Shown: in pieces, positions 48,890-56,585 of the stretch | Layout of the letters: each line of letters opens with the position of its first letter | Position numbering within the stretch: the stretch's first letter is position 1 | From: CAVTRI01 sp963737075 | GTDB lineage: Bacteria > Actinomycetota > Acidimicrobiia > Acidimicrobiales > Palsa-688 | Assembly: GCA_963737075.1 (NCBI GenBank) | Contig: CAVTRI010000002.1 | Coordinates: forward strand, 248,001 to 312,000 | DNA: 64,000 nucleotides | Direction: 5' to 3' | Program-made: the position numbers and the translations under genes | Notes under the pieces: model-generated | Told to the model about the DNA's origin: nothing | Seen by the model: only the letters and a program-made list of their open reading frames with translations | The model's database searches: none

Positions 48890-49240
48890 TCAGCCCTTGA
48901 CGTAGGCCAGCTTGGCGGCGACCAACCCGTCCCGGACGGTGAAGAGGTCTACACCGCGTACGTGTCCGCCGGCCCAGTCATAGCGCCAACGCTGGACCAC
49001 CCGGTCGTCGACGGCGAACGCCTCCTCCACCGCAAATCGGCTGTCCGCGTCGTCGAAGATCGGCCTCCACGCCTCGCTGATGGCGGCGCGGCCAACGAAC
49101 CGTTGCCCGTCAGGGGCGGGCGAGGTGCTCTCGAAGGCGCAGTCATCGGTGATGAGCGCGAGCACGGCCGGGAGGTCGTGGTCGGTCCAGGCAGCGTTGA
49201 ACCGGTCGACCACCCCGCTCGCCTGCGCGGCGTGCAGCAC
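48890..49240 (-). CDS. Nuclear transport factor 2/SnoaL-like protein
   Basis: The 116-residue protein shows VVDRFNAAWTDHDLPAVLAL, FVGRAAISEAWRPIFDD and VVQRWRYDWAGGHVRGVDLF, then a strand VRDGLVAAKLAYVKG. This is a single NTF2-like cone fold of the SnoaL/limonene-epoxide-hydrolase type. It may bind or isomerise a small substrate. The ribosome site is unclear. It ends 17 bases from the epoxide hydrolase gene end. Confidence 0.9.
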   Translation of the reverse strand: MLHAAQASGVVDRFNAAWTDHDLPAVLALITDDCAFESTSPAPDGQRFVGRAAISEAWRPIFDDADSRFAVEEAFAVDDRVVQRWRYDWAGGHVRGVDLFTVRDGLVAAKLAYVKG

Positions 49241-49245
49241 GGCTC

Positions 49246-49440
49246 TCAGGCCACCGCCGGCTCGGCGTCTTCGAGGCTGGACCGCAGCATGTCCCTGAGC
49301 TCGGACGTGTCCTGGTGACCGTGCTTGGCGACGGCGTGCGCGACAGCGGCGTCGAGCACCTCATCCTCTCGACCCGCGATGGTGAGGGTGCAGTTGATCT
49401 CGTTGGGTACCTTGCGGCAGTCAATCATCTTTCGAGCCAT
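49246..49440 (-). CDS. DUF1059 domain protein
   Basis: The 64-residue protein is MARKMIDCRKVPNEINCTLT, then a helix EDEVLDAAVAHAVAKHGHQD. The pattern of Cys, Pro and the helix with AHAVAKHGH is that of DUF1059 (small zinc-binding-like, function unknown). GGAAGG lies eight bases before ATG 49440. It is five bases upstream of the SnoaL gene on the same strand and divergent from a TetR gene across a large operator. Confidence 0.88.
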   Translation of the reverse strand: MARKMIDCRKVPNEINCTLTIAGREDEVLDAAVAHAVAKHGHQDTSELRDMLRSSLEDAEPAVA

Positions 49441-49475
49441 GTCCTTCACCTTCCTGTGTTCACTGAGCTAGGGTC

Positions 49476-49516
49476 TGACTTACTGATAGGTCAGACTTTG
49501 ACCTACCAGTAAGTCA
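49476..49516. promoter_or_regulatory. Large TetR operator, two 18-base arms
   Basis: TGACTTACTGATAGGTCA (49476-49493) and TGACCTACCAGTAAGTCA (49499-49516) are inverted copies with one mismatch and a GACTT spacer. Each arm is itself a partial palindrome (GAC-TA...TA-GTC), so two dimers could bind. It lies between DUF1059 and the TetR gene. Confidence 0.8.
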
Positions 49517-49543
49517 GTGTCAAGAGGCCGAGCGGAGAAATGT

Positions 49544-50185
49544 ATGAGCGGGAGAGCGGATGGGTCCGACGGAAGCACGCCGGGACGGATCCTCGACGTC
49601 GCTGAGCGCCTCGTGCAGGTCCGCGGGTACAGCGGCTTCAGTTACGCCGACGTGGCCAGCGAGCTTCAGTTGACCAAGCCTGCCCTCCATTACCACTTCC
49701 GCAGCAAGGCGGCGCTCGGCGAGGCGCTGCTCGAGCGGTATACAGGCCGCTTCACCGCGGCATTGGCGGCGCTCGACGCGTCCGGCGCCTCGCCGCCTGA
49801 AAAGATCGAAGGGTACGCCGCCCTGTACCTGGGGGTGCTGCGTGAGCATCGCATGTGTCTGTGTGGCATGCTCGCCGCCGAGTATCCGATTCTGCCCCCC
49901 TCGATGCAGGCCGCAGTCGAGGCCTTCTTCGAACGCAATGAGCAGTGGCTGGTACGAGTCCTCGAGGAGGGGCGGACGGATCGCAGCCTGGATTTCTCGG
50001 GAACGCCGAGGGACGCCGCCCGTTTCATCATCAGCACCCTGGAGGGCGCCATGCTCATCGCCCGGCCGGGAGACGACATCGCCCGGTTCGAGGCCGCCTC
50101 GGCGAGCCTGCTGGCCGGCCTCTCCGCCCAACCCGCCAAGCGGCCAACCCGTCGGAAGCGAGCAGCTCAGCCAGATCGACGCTGA
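49544..50185 (+). CDS. TetR/AcrR family regulator
   Basis: From ATG 49544 (GGAG eight bases upstream) the protein has 213 residues. The HTH (about 12-60) reads RILDVAERLVQVRGYSGFSY, LTKPALHYHFRSKAALGEAL. The C-terminal domain with MCLCGMLAAEYPILPPSMQA is that of TetR_C_6/AcrR-like proteins. The Cys residues in CLCGM may sense thiol-reactive compounds. The large operator upstream suggests self-control and control of DUF1059/SnoaL. Confidence 0.93.
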   Translation: MSGRADGSDGSTPGRILDVAERLVQVRGYSGFSYADVASELQLTKPALHYHFRSKAALGEALLERYTGRFTAALAALDASGASPPEKIEGYAALYLGVLREHRMCLCGMLAAEYPILPPSMQAAVEAFFERNEQWLVRVLEEGRTDRSLDFSGTPRDAARFIISTLEGAMLIARPGDDIARFEAASASLLAGLSAQPAKRPTRRKRAAQPDRR

Positions 50186-50207
50186 CCACTCCGTGCCGCC
50201 GCGTCAT

Positions 50208-50306
50208 TCAGCTCAGAGCGACAAGGGCACCGAGGGCGAAACTGGCGGCGACGAGCCACAGCAGCGTCGGGATCCGTGACCACCAGGCGGCGGGGCGGCC
50301 GGTCAT
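50208..50306 (-). CDS. 32-residue single-helix membrane protein
   Basis: The ATG at 50306 overlaps the stop of the Rieske gene (ATGA). The protein is a short start with TGRPAAWWSRIP and then one membrane helix, TLLWLVAASFALGALVALS. It is the third gene of a coupled redox operon. No family is recognised, but a tail-end membrane helper of the cytochrome-like DUF6529 protein is plausible. Confidence 0.6.
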   Translation of the reverse strand: MTGRPAAWWSRIPTLLWLVAASFALGALVALS

Positions 50307-50773
50307 GCGCTGTAGACCTCTCCCGCGCGAGCGACGACGGGCACTTGCGGCAGTGGCCTCGTGGCCGGACCGTTGATGACCGCCCCCGTGCTGGCATCGA
50401 ATCGGCTGCCGTGACAAGGGCAGACGATCACGTCGTTCGCCACGCCGCCGACCGTGCACCCTTGGTGGGTGCACATGGCTGAGAACGCGTGCACGTCTCC
50501 GTGGTCGTTCCTGGTGACCACGACGCCGTCCGCCGACAGCACCAGCCCGCCGCCCTCGGGCAGCTGGTCGACGCTGACCAGCCGCCGGGGACGGCTCGCT
50601 CCGGCTGCAGGACCGTAGGGACGAGGGCCGCTCGCCACGTTGCGGTTGGCGACCGCGTACCCCACCACTCCGGCGGCTGTGCACAGCAGCCCCTGCAGCA
50701 CGACCCGCCGCGAAACACCGGCCTCCGCGCTCCTTTCGTGTTGCATCTGCGGCTCTATCACGGCATCGTCCAT
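50303..50773 (-). CDS. Rieske (2Fe-2S) protein with Tat signal
   Basis: The 156-residue protein has SRRVVLQGLLCTAAGVVGYA (21-40), a twin-arginine-type signal. The Rieske domain has CTHQGC (101-106) and CPCHGS (118-123), the Cys and His ligands of the cluster, with CTVGG and GSRFDASTGAVINGPATRPL as usual. It would be exported folded and stay membrane-bound, passing electrons with the DUF6529 protein. The ATG lies two bases after the DUF6529 stop. Confidence 0.92.
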   Translation of the reverse strand: MDDAVIEPQMQHERSAEAGVSRRVVLQGLLCTAAGVVGYAVANRNVASGPRPYGPAAGASRPRRLVSVDQLPEGGGLVLSADGVVVTRNDHGDVHAFSAMCTHQGCTVGGVANDVIVCPCHGSRFDASTGAVINGPATRPLPQVPVVARAGEVYSA

Positions 50774-50775
50774 GG

Positions 50776-51357
50776 TCAGCTCAGCCGAATCCCATGCTGC
50801 GTGAACAACCACAGCGAAGCCGTCAACCACAGCGTCACTACCAGGGCGAAGGCGCAGCCGCCGAGGACCGGCACGACCCAGCGCGACAGGTTGCGTACCC
50901 GGAGGCCGAGCATCTTGGCCGCAAACGCGCCGTAGAACACGCAGCCGGCGACGCTGTGGATGATCACCCGGAGGCTCGTAGTCGCGAACCCGAGCGCCCA
51001 CAAGCAGTGGAACGCCACCGGCAGGCTGAGCACGAATGCCGCGCTCCCGCTGTAGCGATGCCCGATGGAAACCCATCGCGGGGCCGCCCCGCACTTGGGG
51101 AGCCGGCCCCACATCCACAGTGCCGTGACCAGCTGCAAGCACACGAGCAACAGCACGCCGGTGGTCAGCCACGCCTTCATCTGCAGCATGCCGGAGAATC
51201 CGAGGGTGAACACCGGCCGCAAAGCCGGGCGATGCTCCCGGCCGTACACCCCCAGCGACACCGCCACGCCCGCTCCCGCGAGGAGCACGGCCGCTGACCG
51301 CATCCCCGGCTGGGTACGAGGAGGAGCGACGAGGCGGGGGGACGCCGTCGATTGCAT
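50776..51357 (-). CDS. DUF6529 membrane protein (cytochrome b561-like)
   Basis: The 193-residue protein starts at ATG 51357 and has about five membrane helices: SAAVLLAGAGVAVSLGVYGR, KAWLTTGVLLLVCLQLVTAL, AFVLSLPVAFHCLWALGF, SLRVIIHSVAGCVFYGAFAA, and a last helix with LGGCAFALVVTLWLTASLWL. Several His residues (HRYSGS, FHCLWAL, IIHSVAG) could bind haem. DUF6529 and Rieske proteins often pair in actinomycetes. Electron donor and acceptor unknown. Confidence 0.88.
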   Translation of the reverse strand: MQSTASPRLVAPPRTQPGMRSAAVLLAGAGVAVSLGVYGREHRPALRPVFTLGFSGMLQMKAWLTTGVLLLVCLQLVTALWMWGRLPKCGAAPRWVSIGHRYSGSAAFVLSLPVAFHCLWALGFATTSLRVIIHSVAGCVFYGAFAAKMLGLRVRNLSRWVVPVLGGCAFALVVTLWLTASLWLFTQHGIRLS

Positions 51358-51432
51358 GTCGATGTATACGTGCGAGGACCGGCAGCGGTTCGGCACGGGC
51401 GCGACGCCGGTCGATCGGTCAAACTGGAGGCC

Positions 51433-52632
51433 ATGAGCGTCGCCGACCCTGCTGCTGTGATCGAGGAGCGCGTCAACCGATTGCTGGCCGAGACGGACCC
51501 GCGGCACACGAAACCCGAGGAGTTCTTCGGGCACCGATACGACCTCGGTTTGGCGTGGGTCCACTTTCCCGAAGGCCGCGGCGGGCTGGGTGTAGCACCC
51601 AACTTCCAACGGGTGGTCGACGAACGGATGGTGCGGGCGGGCGCCCCGCCGGCCGGCAGCCGACAGTTCTTCGGGCTGACCATGGCCGGCCCGGTGATGG
51701 TGACCCACGGGAGCGAAGTCCTGCTGGACCGGCTGCTGAAATCGACCTTCACGGGGGAGATTGCGTGGTGCCAGCTGTTCAGCGAGCCGGGGGCCGGTTC
51801 GGACCTGGCCGGCCTGTCATCCCGAGCCGTCCGCGACGGCGACGAGTGGGTCGTCACCGGGCAGAAGGTCTGGAACACTCTGGCCCATCAGGCCGACCGC
51901 GGGATGCTGGTCGCCCGCACTGACCCCGATGCTCCCAAGCACAAAGGACTGACGTACTTCGCGCTCGACATGCACGCACCAGGCGTCGACGTCCGCCCTC
52001 TGCGCCAGCTCACAGGTGACGCGGAGTTCAACGAGGTGTACATGACCGAGGTGCGTGTGCCCGATGCCGATCGCATCGGCGATGTGGGGGACGGCTGGCG
52101 GGTGGCGATGACCACGTTGATGAACGAGCGCACGACGATCGGGGGCGGGGGCGGCGCCCCCAAGCGAGGAAGCGGGACGATCGCCGAGGCGGTGCGCATC
52201 TGGCGCGAGGAGGCCGTCGACCATCATCCCGCGACCAAGGACCGGCTGATGCGACTGTGGAGCGAGGCCGAGGCACTACGGCTGACAAATATCCGGGCGT
52301 CGCAGAATCGCAAGGCCGGCAATCCGGGGCCAGAAGGTTCCATCGCCAAGCTGATGTTCGCCGAGGTCAACAAGCGCATCTACGAGCTGTGCGTCGACAT
52401 GCTCGGCCCGGCCGGTCTTGTCGGCTTCGACTACGAGATGAAACGAGCAGCCGGTCTGGGACTGACCGGGCCGGCCGGCTGGTCCCGCAAGATGTTCCTG
52501 CGTTCACGGGCCAACTCGATTGAGGGTGGCACGTCGGAGATCCAGCGCAACATCATGGGCGAGCGGGTCCTCAGCCTCCCTGGGGACATACGCGTCGACA
52601 AGGACCTGCCGTGGTCGCAGGTCCCTCGGTAG
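51433..52632 (+). CDS. Acyl-CoA dehydrogenase
   Basis: The 399-residue protein has YDLGLAWVHFPEGRGGLGVA, AWCQLFSEPGAGSDLAGLSS (FAD/acyl region), WVVTGQKVWNTLAHQADRGM, FNEVYMTEVRVPDADRIGDV and the C-terminal FLRSRANSIEGGTSEIQRNI. These are the three-domain ACAD motifs. The Glu in the IEGGTSEIQ segment or near it should be the base. The 4-base gap to the metallo-hydrolase gene suggests one transcript. It probably serves a branched or aromatic acyl-CoA pathway. Confidence 0.94.
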   Translation: MSVADPAAVIEERVNRLLAETDPRHTKPEEFFGHRYDLGLAWVHFPEGRGGLGVAPNFQRVVDERMVRAGAPPAGSRQFFGLTMAGPVMVTHGSEVLLDRLLKSTFTGEIAWCQLFSEPGAGSDLAGLSSRAVRDGDEWVVTGQKVWNTLAHQADRGMLVARTDPDAPKHKGLTYFALDMHAPGVDVRPLRQLTGDAEFNEVYMTEVRVPDADRIGDVGDGWRVAMTTLMNERTTIGGGGGAPKRGSGTIAEAVRIWREEAVDHHPATKDRLMRLWSEAEALRLTNIRASQNRKAGNPGPEGSIAKLMFAEVNKRIYELCVDMLGPAGLVGFDYEMKRAAGLGLTGPAGWSRKMFLRSRANSIEGGTSEIQRNIMGERVLSLPGDIRVDKDLPWSQVPR

Positions 52633-52636
52633 AGCC

Positions 52637-53563
52637 GTGAGCACGGACTCGCGCGACCTGCCTGTCACTGTCCCCGAGGAAGTCGCCGACGGGGTGTGGG
52701 CGTTCGCACAGCAGGATGGCTCCTGGTGGATCAACACTGCCGGCTTCGTCGTCGGGTCGGACCGGGTGACATCCATCGACGCCTGCGCCACGGAAGCGCG
52801 CACCCGGCACCTGCTGAGCGCGATCAGCCAGGTCACCGACCGGCCGGTCCGAGCCCTCGTCAACACCCACGCCCACGGTGACCACACCTACGGCAACTGC
52901 CTCTTCACCGAGGCGACGATCCTCGCCCATGAGCGCTGCCGGGAGGACATGCAGGCCGACACCTTGCTGAGGCAGCCCATCCCGATCTGGGATCCGCTGC
53001 CGAACTGGGGCAACCTGGAGAAGGCGTACCCGACGGTGACGTTCACCGACCGGCTGCGCCTGTGGGTCGATGACCAACCCGTCGAGCTGGTCTACGCGGG
53101 TGGTCCCGCGCACACCCGGGGCGACGTGGTGGCCTGGCTTCCAGAGCACCGGGTGCTGTTCACAGGCGACCTGGTGTTCAACGGGGGCATGCCGATGGTG
53201 GTGGCCGGCTCGGTGACCGGCGCCCTCAAGAGCGTCGACTGGCTGCGGGCATTCAACACCAGCGTGGTCGTACCCGGCCACGGGCGGCCGTGCGGACCGG
53301 AGATCTTCGACATCCACGAGCGGTACTACCGGTTCGTGCTCGACACGGCGACCGCCGCCAAGGCAGCCGGGGTGAGCCCCCTGGACGCCGCCCGTCAGAC
53401 AGACCTGGGGGAGTTCGCCCACCTCCTCGACAGCGAACGAATCGTGCTCAACCTGCATCGGGCATACGCCGATCTCGACGGCCGGGACGAGGTGGACATT
53501 GCCGCCGCCTTCGGCGACGCCATCGCTTACAACGGTGGGCGGCCGCTGCGCTGCGTGGCCTAA
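52637..53563 (+). CDS. MBL-fold metallo-hydrolase
   Basis: The 308-residue protein (GTG start) has HAHGDH at 78-83 within ALVNTHAHGDHTYGN, VVPGHGRPCGPE and FTGDLVFNGGMPMVV, which give the two-metal site. The plan fits the glyoxalase II-like/quinoline-type branch. It lies four bases after the acyl-CoA dehydrogenase gene, so it may hydrolyse a thioester or lactone of the same pathway. Substrate not determined. Confidence 0.92.
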   Translation: MSTDSRDLPVTVPEEVADGVWAFAQQDGSWWINTAGFVVGSDRVTSIDACATEARTRHLLSAISQVTDRPVRALVNTHAHGDHTYGNCLFTEATILAHERCREDMQADTLLRQPIPIWDPLPNWGNLEKAYPTVTFTDRLRLWVDDQPVELVYAGGPAHTRGDVVAWLPEHRVLFTGDLVFNGGMPMVVAGSVTGALKSVDWLRAFNTSVVVPGHGRPCGPEIFDIHERYYRFVLDTATAAKAAGVSPLDAARQTDLGEFAHLLDSERIVLNLHRAYADLDGRDEVDIAAAFGDAIAYNGGRPLRCVA

Positions 53564-53575
53564 AGAGCAGTCGGC

Positions 53576-54454
53576 TCAGTCGCCGTTCGGCGATTGCTCG
53601 TGCTCCGCGCCACGCCTGGCGGCGTCGGCCTGGCGGGCGGCGAACTGCCGAGGGCGCAACCCGGCACGGCGCGACATGTATTCACGCACGTCGGACGCTC
53701 CGCTGCAGATGGTGATGAAGTCCGCGGTGTTCTGGAGGTGGACACGCATGCCCATGCCTTCCCACGCCCGCTTGACGCCCGCCTTGACCGCCATGATCGT
53801 CGAGAGCGGCATCTGGGCGATGGTGGCCGCCGTCTCCTCCACCCGCGTTTCTAGCTGACCACGGGGCACGACCTCGTTGACCAAGCCCCAGTCCTTCGCC
53901 TCCACGGCGCTGAGCGTCCGCCCGAGGTAGAGGTACTCGTACGCCCGCTTGAAGTTCATGAGCGCCCACGGTTCCATGAGCGTCTGCGCGCCCGGGAGCC
54001 CGAAGCCCTGAGGGAGCGGCATCTGAAAATAGGCGTCGTCGGACGCGATGGTGAGGTCTGTCAGGTAGGCATAGACGGTTCCGCCCCCCAGGCAGTAGCC
54101 GTGCACCTGTGAGATGGTCGCTTTCGGGAACTCCCACAGGCGAAGCGGCGGCCAAAGAAAAAGGTCCTGGTTGTGGTTCTTGTGGGTCTGTTCCGGGGTC
54201 GGCCCCGTCGTCGGGTAGACGGCCTTCATCTCCTCCGGTCCGACGATGGCATGGCCGGCACAGAAGCCGCGTCCGTTGGCCTTGACGATGAGGACTTTGA
54301 CGTCTTCGTCGCGATCAGCTTGGCGGAGCGCGTCCTCGAAATCCCATACCTGCTGGGCCGACTGCACGTTCGCCTTCTCTGGCGTGTTGAGGATGATTCG
54401 CGCCACGGCGCCGTCTTTTTGATATACGACTTCGGCCAGCTGCTGTTCGGTCAT
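53576..54454 (-). CDS. Enoyl-CoA hydratase/isomerase family protein
   Basis: From ATG 54454 (AAGGAG five bases upstream) the protein has 292 residues. It carries ILNTPEKANVQSAQQVWDFE, LIVKANGRGFCAGHAIVGPE (oxyanion hole), SQVHGYCLGGGTVYAYLTDL and a crotonase helix with YLYLGRTLSAVEAKDWGLV. The usual AG.D/GAG glutamates are not evident at the standard places (FGLPGAQTLMEP), so the reaction may be other than hydration. It is convergent with the metallo-hydrolase. Confidence 0.9.
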   Translation of the reverse strand: MTEQQLAEVVYQKDGAVARIILNTPEKANVQSAQQVWDFEDALRQADRDEDVKVLIVKANGRGFCAGHAIVGPEEMKAVYPTTGPTPEQTHKNHNQDLFLWPPLRLWEFPKATISQVHGYCLGGGTVYAYLTDLTIASDDAYFQMPLPQGFGLPGAQTLMEPWALMNFKRAYEYLYLGRTLSAVEAKDWGLVNEVVPRGQLETRVEETAATIAQMPLSTIMAVKAGVKRAWEGMGMRVHLQNTADFITICSGASDVREYMSRRAGLRPRQFAARQADAARRGAEHEQSPNGD

Positions 54455-54822
54455 GAGACTCCTTCTACGGCTGGTTGGTGCGACACATGGCATCCATCCA
54501 TGGCCGCCACGCTGAACACGGCCCGAGAGGGTACCGGGTTGCCGTGGCGAGCGGCGCGCTCAGACGATGCGCCTACCATGCCGGTTCTTACCTACCAGAC
54601 GTCAGAATGGCGGCTTCAGCCGCCGAGATGGGTACTGACAGTCTGACTCAGGTCATCGTTGCTGAGGGGCGCCTGTGCAAGCCCTCACTCCGCGAGTGGC
54701 TTGCGGCCAATGAGCCATTGGAACGACACCTCGATTCCGTCCTCAATGCTTGTCTCGATCTCGGTACTGATCACGTCGAGCCTATGTCGGCATCGGCGTA
54801 TCAGCTCCGTTCTCCGCCCATG
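54455..54822. other. Stretch without a confident gene
   Basis: Between the enoyl-CoA hydratase start and the alcohol dehydrogenase end, both minus. It should contain the hydratase promoter. One short minus frame (54685-54774, IETSIEDGIEVSFQWLIGRK) reads protein-like but has no start or family support. Confidence 0.5.
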
Positions 54823-55842
54823 TCACGGGCACAAGAGTGCTTTGATGGCGCGCCGCTCGTCAATGGCCCGGTAGCCCTCGGCGACGTGGTCGAGCGGCAA
54901 GCTGAGGTCGAACACTCGCCCGGGATCGATCTGCCGGTTCCAGATGAGCTCGATCAGCTGCGGCAGGAATCGGCGCACTGGAGCGGGACCGCCATGGAGG
55001 TGGGCGTGGCTGAAGAACAGTTGGTCGCCAGGGAGGTCGCCGTGGGTTACGCCGACATATCCGACGTTCCCGCCGGGGCGGACGGCGTGGAGGGCCTGCA
55101 GCATCGACTCGCGGGTGCCGACGGCCTCGATCACCGAGTGGGCGCCGAGCCCGTCGGTGAACTCTTTGATCCTGGCCACGCCCTCATCGCCGCGCTCTTC
55201 GACGATGTCGGTAGCGCCGAACTCCAGCGCCAGCTTCTGGCGGCTCTGATGGCGGCTCATGGCCACGATCCGCTCCGCGCCCAGTTGCTTGGCGGCGAGC
55301 ACCGCGAGCAGACCGACGGCGCCATCGCCGACCACAACAACAGCTTTACCGGGCCCGGCCTCCGCGGCGACGGCGCCGAACCAGCCGGTCCCCAGCACGT
55401 CAGACGCGGCCAGCAGGCTGGGGACCAGGTCATCGGACGGGAAATCCGGGGTGGCGACCAGCGTACCGTCGGCGAGGGGCACGCGGGCCAGCTCCGCCTG
55501 GGTCCCGATGGTGCCCATCAGCACCCGGTGAATGCAGGAGCTCTGGTAGCCGGCGCGGCAGGTCTCACAGGTGTTGTCCGAGGCGAAGAACGACCCGATC
55601 ACGAACTGGCCCGGCTTGATGGTCGTGACCGCGCTGCCGACCTCTTCGACGATGCCGACGTACTCGTGACCCATCGGCGCCGACCCTTCGACGGCTTCGA
55701 TCCCTCGGTAGGGCCACAGGTCCGAACCGCAGACGCAGGTTGCCGACAGTCGAATGACGGCGTCTGTGGGCTCCACGATGGTCGGGTCCGCGCGATCCTC
55801 GATGCGAATGTCGCCTGGGGCGTGGAGGATTGCTCCTCGCAT
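54823..55842 (-). CDS. Zinc-dependent alcohol dehydrogenase
   Basis: The 339-residue MDR protein has VCGSDLWPYRG (catalytic Zn Cys), PMGHEYVGIVEEVGSAVTTI, the structural-zinc loop NTCETCRAGYQSSC, and the nucleotide loop VVVVGDGAVGLLAVLAAKQL. The missing fourth structural Cys is the only doubt. It is the last gene of an MFS, DUF2255, CMD, ADH operon on the minus strand, which looks like a catabolic or detoxifying cluster. Confidence 0.94.
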   Translation of the reverse strand: MRGAILHAPGDIRIEDRADPTIVEPTDAVIRLSATCVCGSDLWPYRGIEAVEGSAPMGHEYVGIVEEVGSAVTTIKPGQFVIGSFFASDNTCETCRAGYQSSCIHRVLMGTIGTQAELARVPLADGTLVATPDFPSDDLVPSLLAASDVLGTGWFGAVAAEAGPGKAVVVVGDGAVGLLAVLAAKQLGAERIVAMSRHQSRQKLALEFGATDIVEERGDEGVARIKEFTDGLGAHSVIEAVGTRESMLQALHAVRPGGNVGYVGVTHGDLPGDQLFFSHAHLHGGPAPVRRFLPQLIELIWNRQIDPGRVFDLSLPLDHVAEGYRAIDERRAIKALLCP

Positions 55843-55854
55843 TGGTGCCTCCTT

Positions 55855-56193
55855 TCAGCCCTTTTCGCCGCGGAAGACCCGCTTGGCGACAGACATGGCC
55901 GCCATCGCTTTGGGCCATCCGGCATAGAAGGCCAGATGGGTGATGGCCTCGATCAGTTCCCCCTCGCTGTTGCCGTTCTGCTTGGCCAGGTCGAGGTGGA
56001 AGACGAGCTGGTCGGTGTTGCCCATGGTGGTCAGGGCGGCCACAGTGACGAGGCTCCGCTCTTTCGGGGACAGCTCGGACCGTTTCCACACTTCGCCGAA
56101 CAGAACCTCGTCGGTGAAGCCGACGAGTGCCGGCGCGAAGTCGCCAAACATGCGCTGTGCCCCTGAGGGCTCCTTCTTTTGGGTATCTGACAT
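55855..56193 (-). CDS. Carboxymuconolactone decarboxylase family protein
   Basis: From ATG 56193 (GGGAGAAGG upstream) the protein has 112 residues with LVGFTDEVLFGEVWKRSELS, KERSLVTVAALTTMGNTDQL and EGELIEAITHLAFYAGWPKA. This is the CMD/AhpD-like fold with His in THLAFYAGWP. No CxxC pair is present, so it is of the decarboxylase type rather than peroxidase. It is 12 bases before the alcohol dehydrogenase start. Confidence 0.93.
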   Translation of the reverse strand: MSDTQKKEPSGAQRMFGDFAPALVGFTDEVLFGEVWKRSELSPKERSLVTVAALTTMGNTDQLVFHLDLAKQNGNSEGELIEAITHLAFYAGWPKAMAAMSVAKRVFRGEKG

Positions 56194-56213
56194 GCCTTCT
56201 CCCTTGTTCGAGA

Positions 56214-56585
56214 TCAACGCGGATAGAGCCGCAGCGTCGTGGCGACTGCAGCCGGGGTAACCATGGCGTCCACGTAGCTAAACCGCCCGTAATTCTGGCG
56301 GTATGCGTCATCGACGGCTCCCCGGTCGATGTCGCCGGCGTCGGCGAAGGTGACGTCGCGCTCCACCCCGCCGGCGCGGACACGCCCCTCCTGGGACCGC
56401 TGCGCGGCCCGGTACCAGCCGCCGGCGGGGCCATGGTAGGAGCGCACGTACAGGTCGTCACCGACGCGGACCACCCAGATCGTGGTGTAGCGGCTGGGGG
56501 TCCCGTCCGCCCGTGTCGGCGCCACTCCCAGTTCGTCGGCGGCGCCGATCATCTCCAGTTCGTTCGGGTTCCAGTGGTTCTTCAT
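56214..56585 (-). CDS. DUF2255 family protein
   Basis: The 123-residue protein has RYTTIWVVRVGDDLYVRSYH, GPAGGWYRAAQRSQEGRVRA and DDAYRQNYGRFSYVDAMVTP, as in DUF2255 (FMN-binding split-barrel-like, function unknown). The final strand TTLRLYPR is typical. Its start overlaps the MFS stop by four bases (ATGA). Confidence 0.9.
   Translation of the reverse strand: MKNHWNPNELEMIGAADELGVAPTRADGTPSRYTTIWVVRVGDDLYVRSYHGPAGGWYRAAQRSQEGRVRAGGVERDVTFADAGDIDRGAVDDAYRQNYGRFSYVDAMVTPAAVATTLRLYPR

Noticed and set aside
54685..54774. 29-codon minus-strand ORF
   Set aside because: Protein-like but without ribosome site, family or overlap with neighbours.
54475..56166. 563-codon frame on the plus strand
   Set aside because: It is antisense to the alcohol dehydrogenase and CMD genes, which have clear domains; the long frame follows from high GC.
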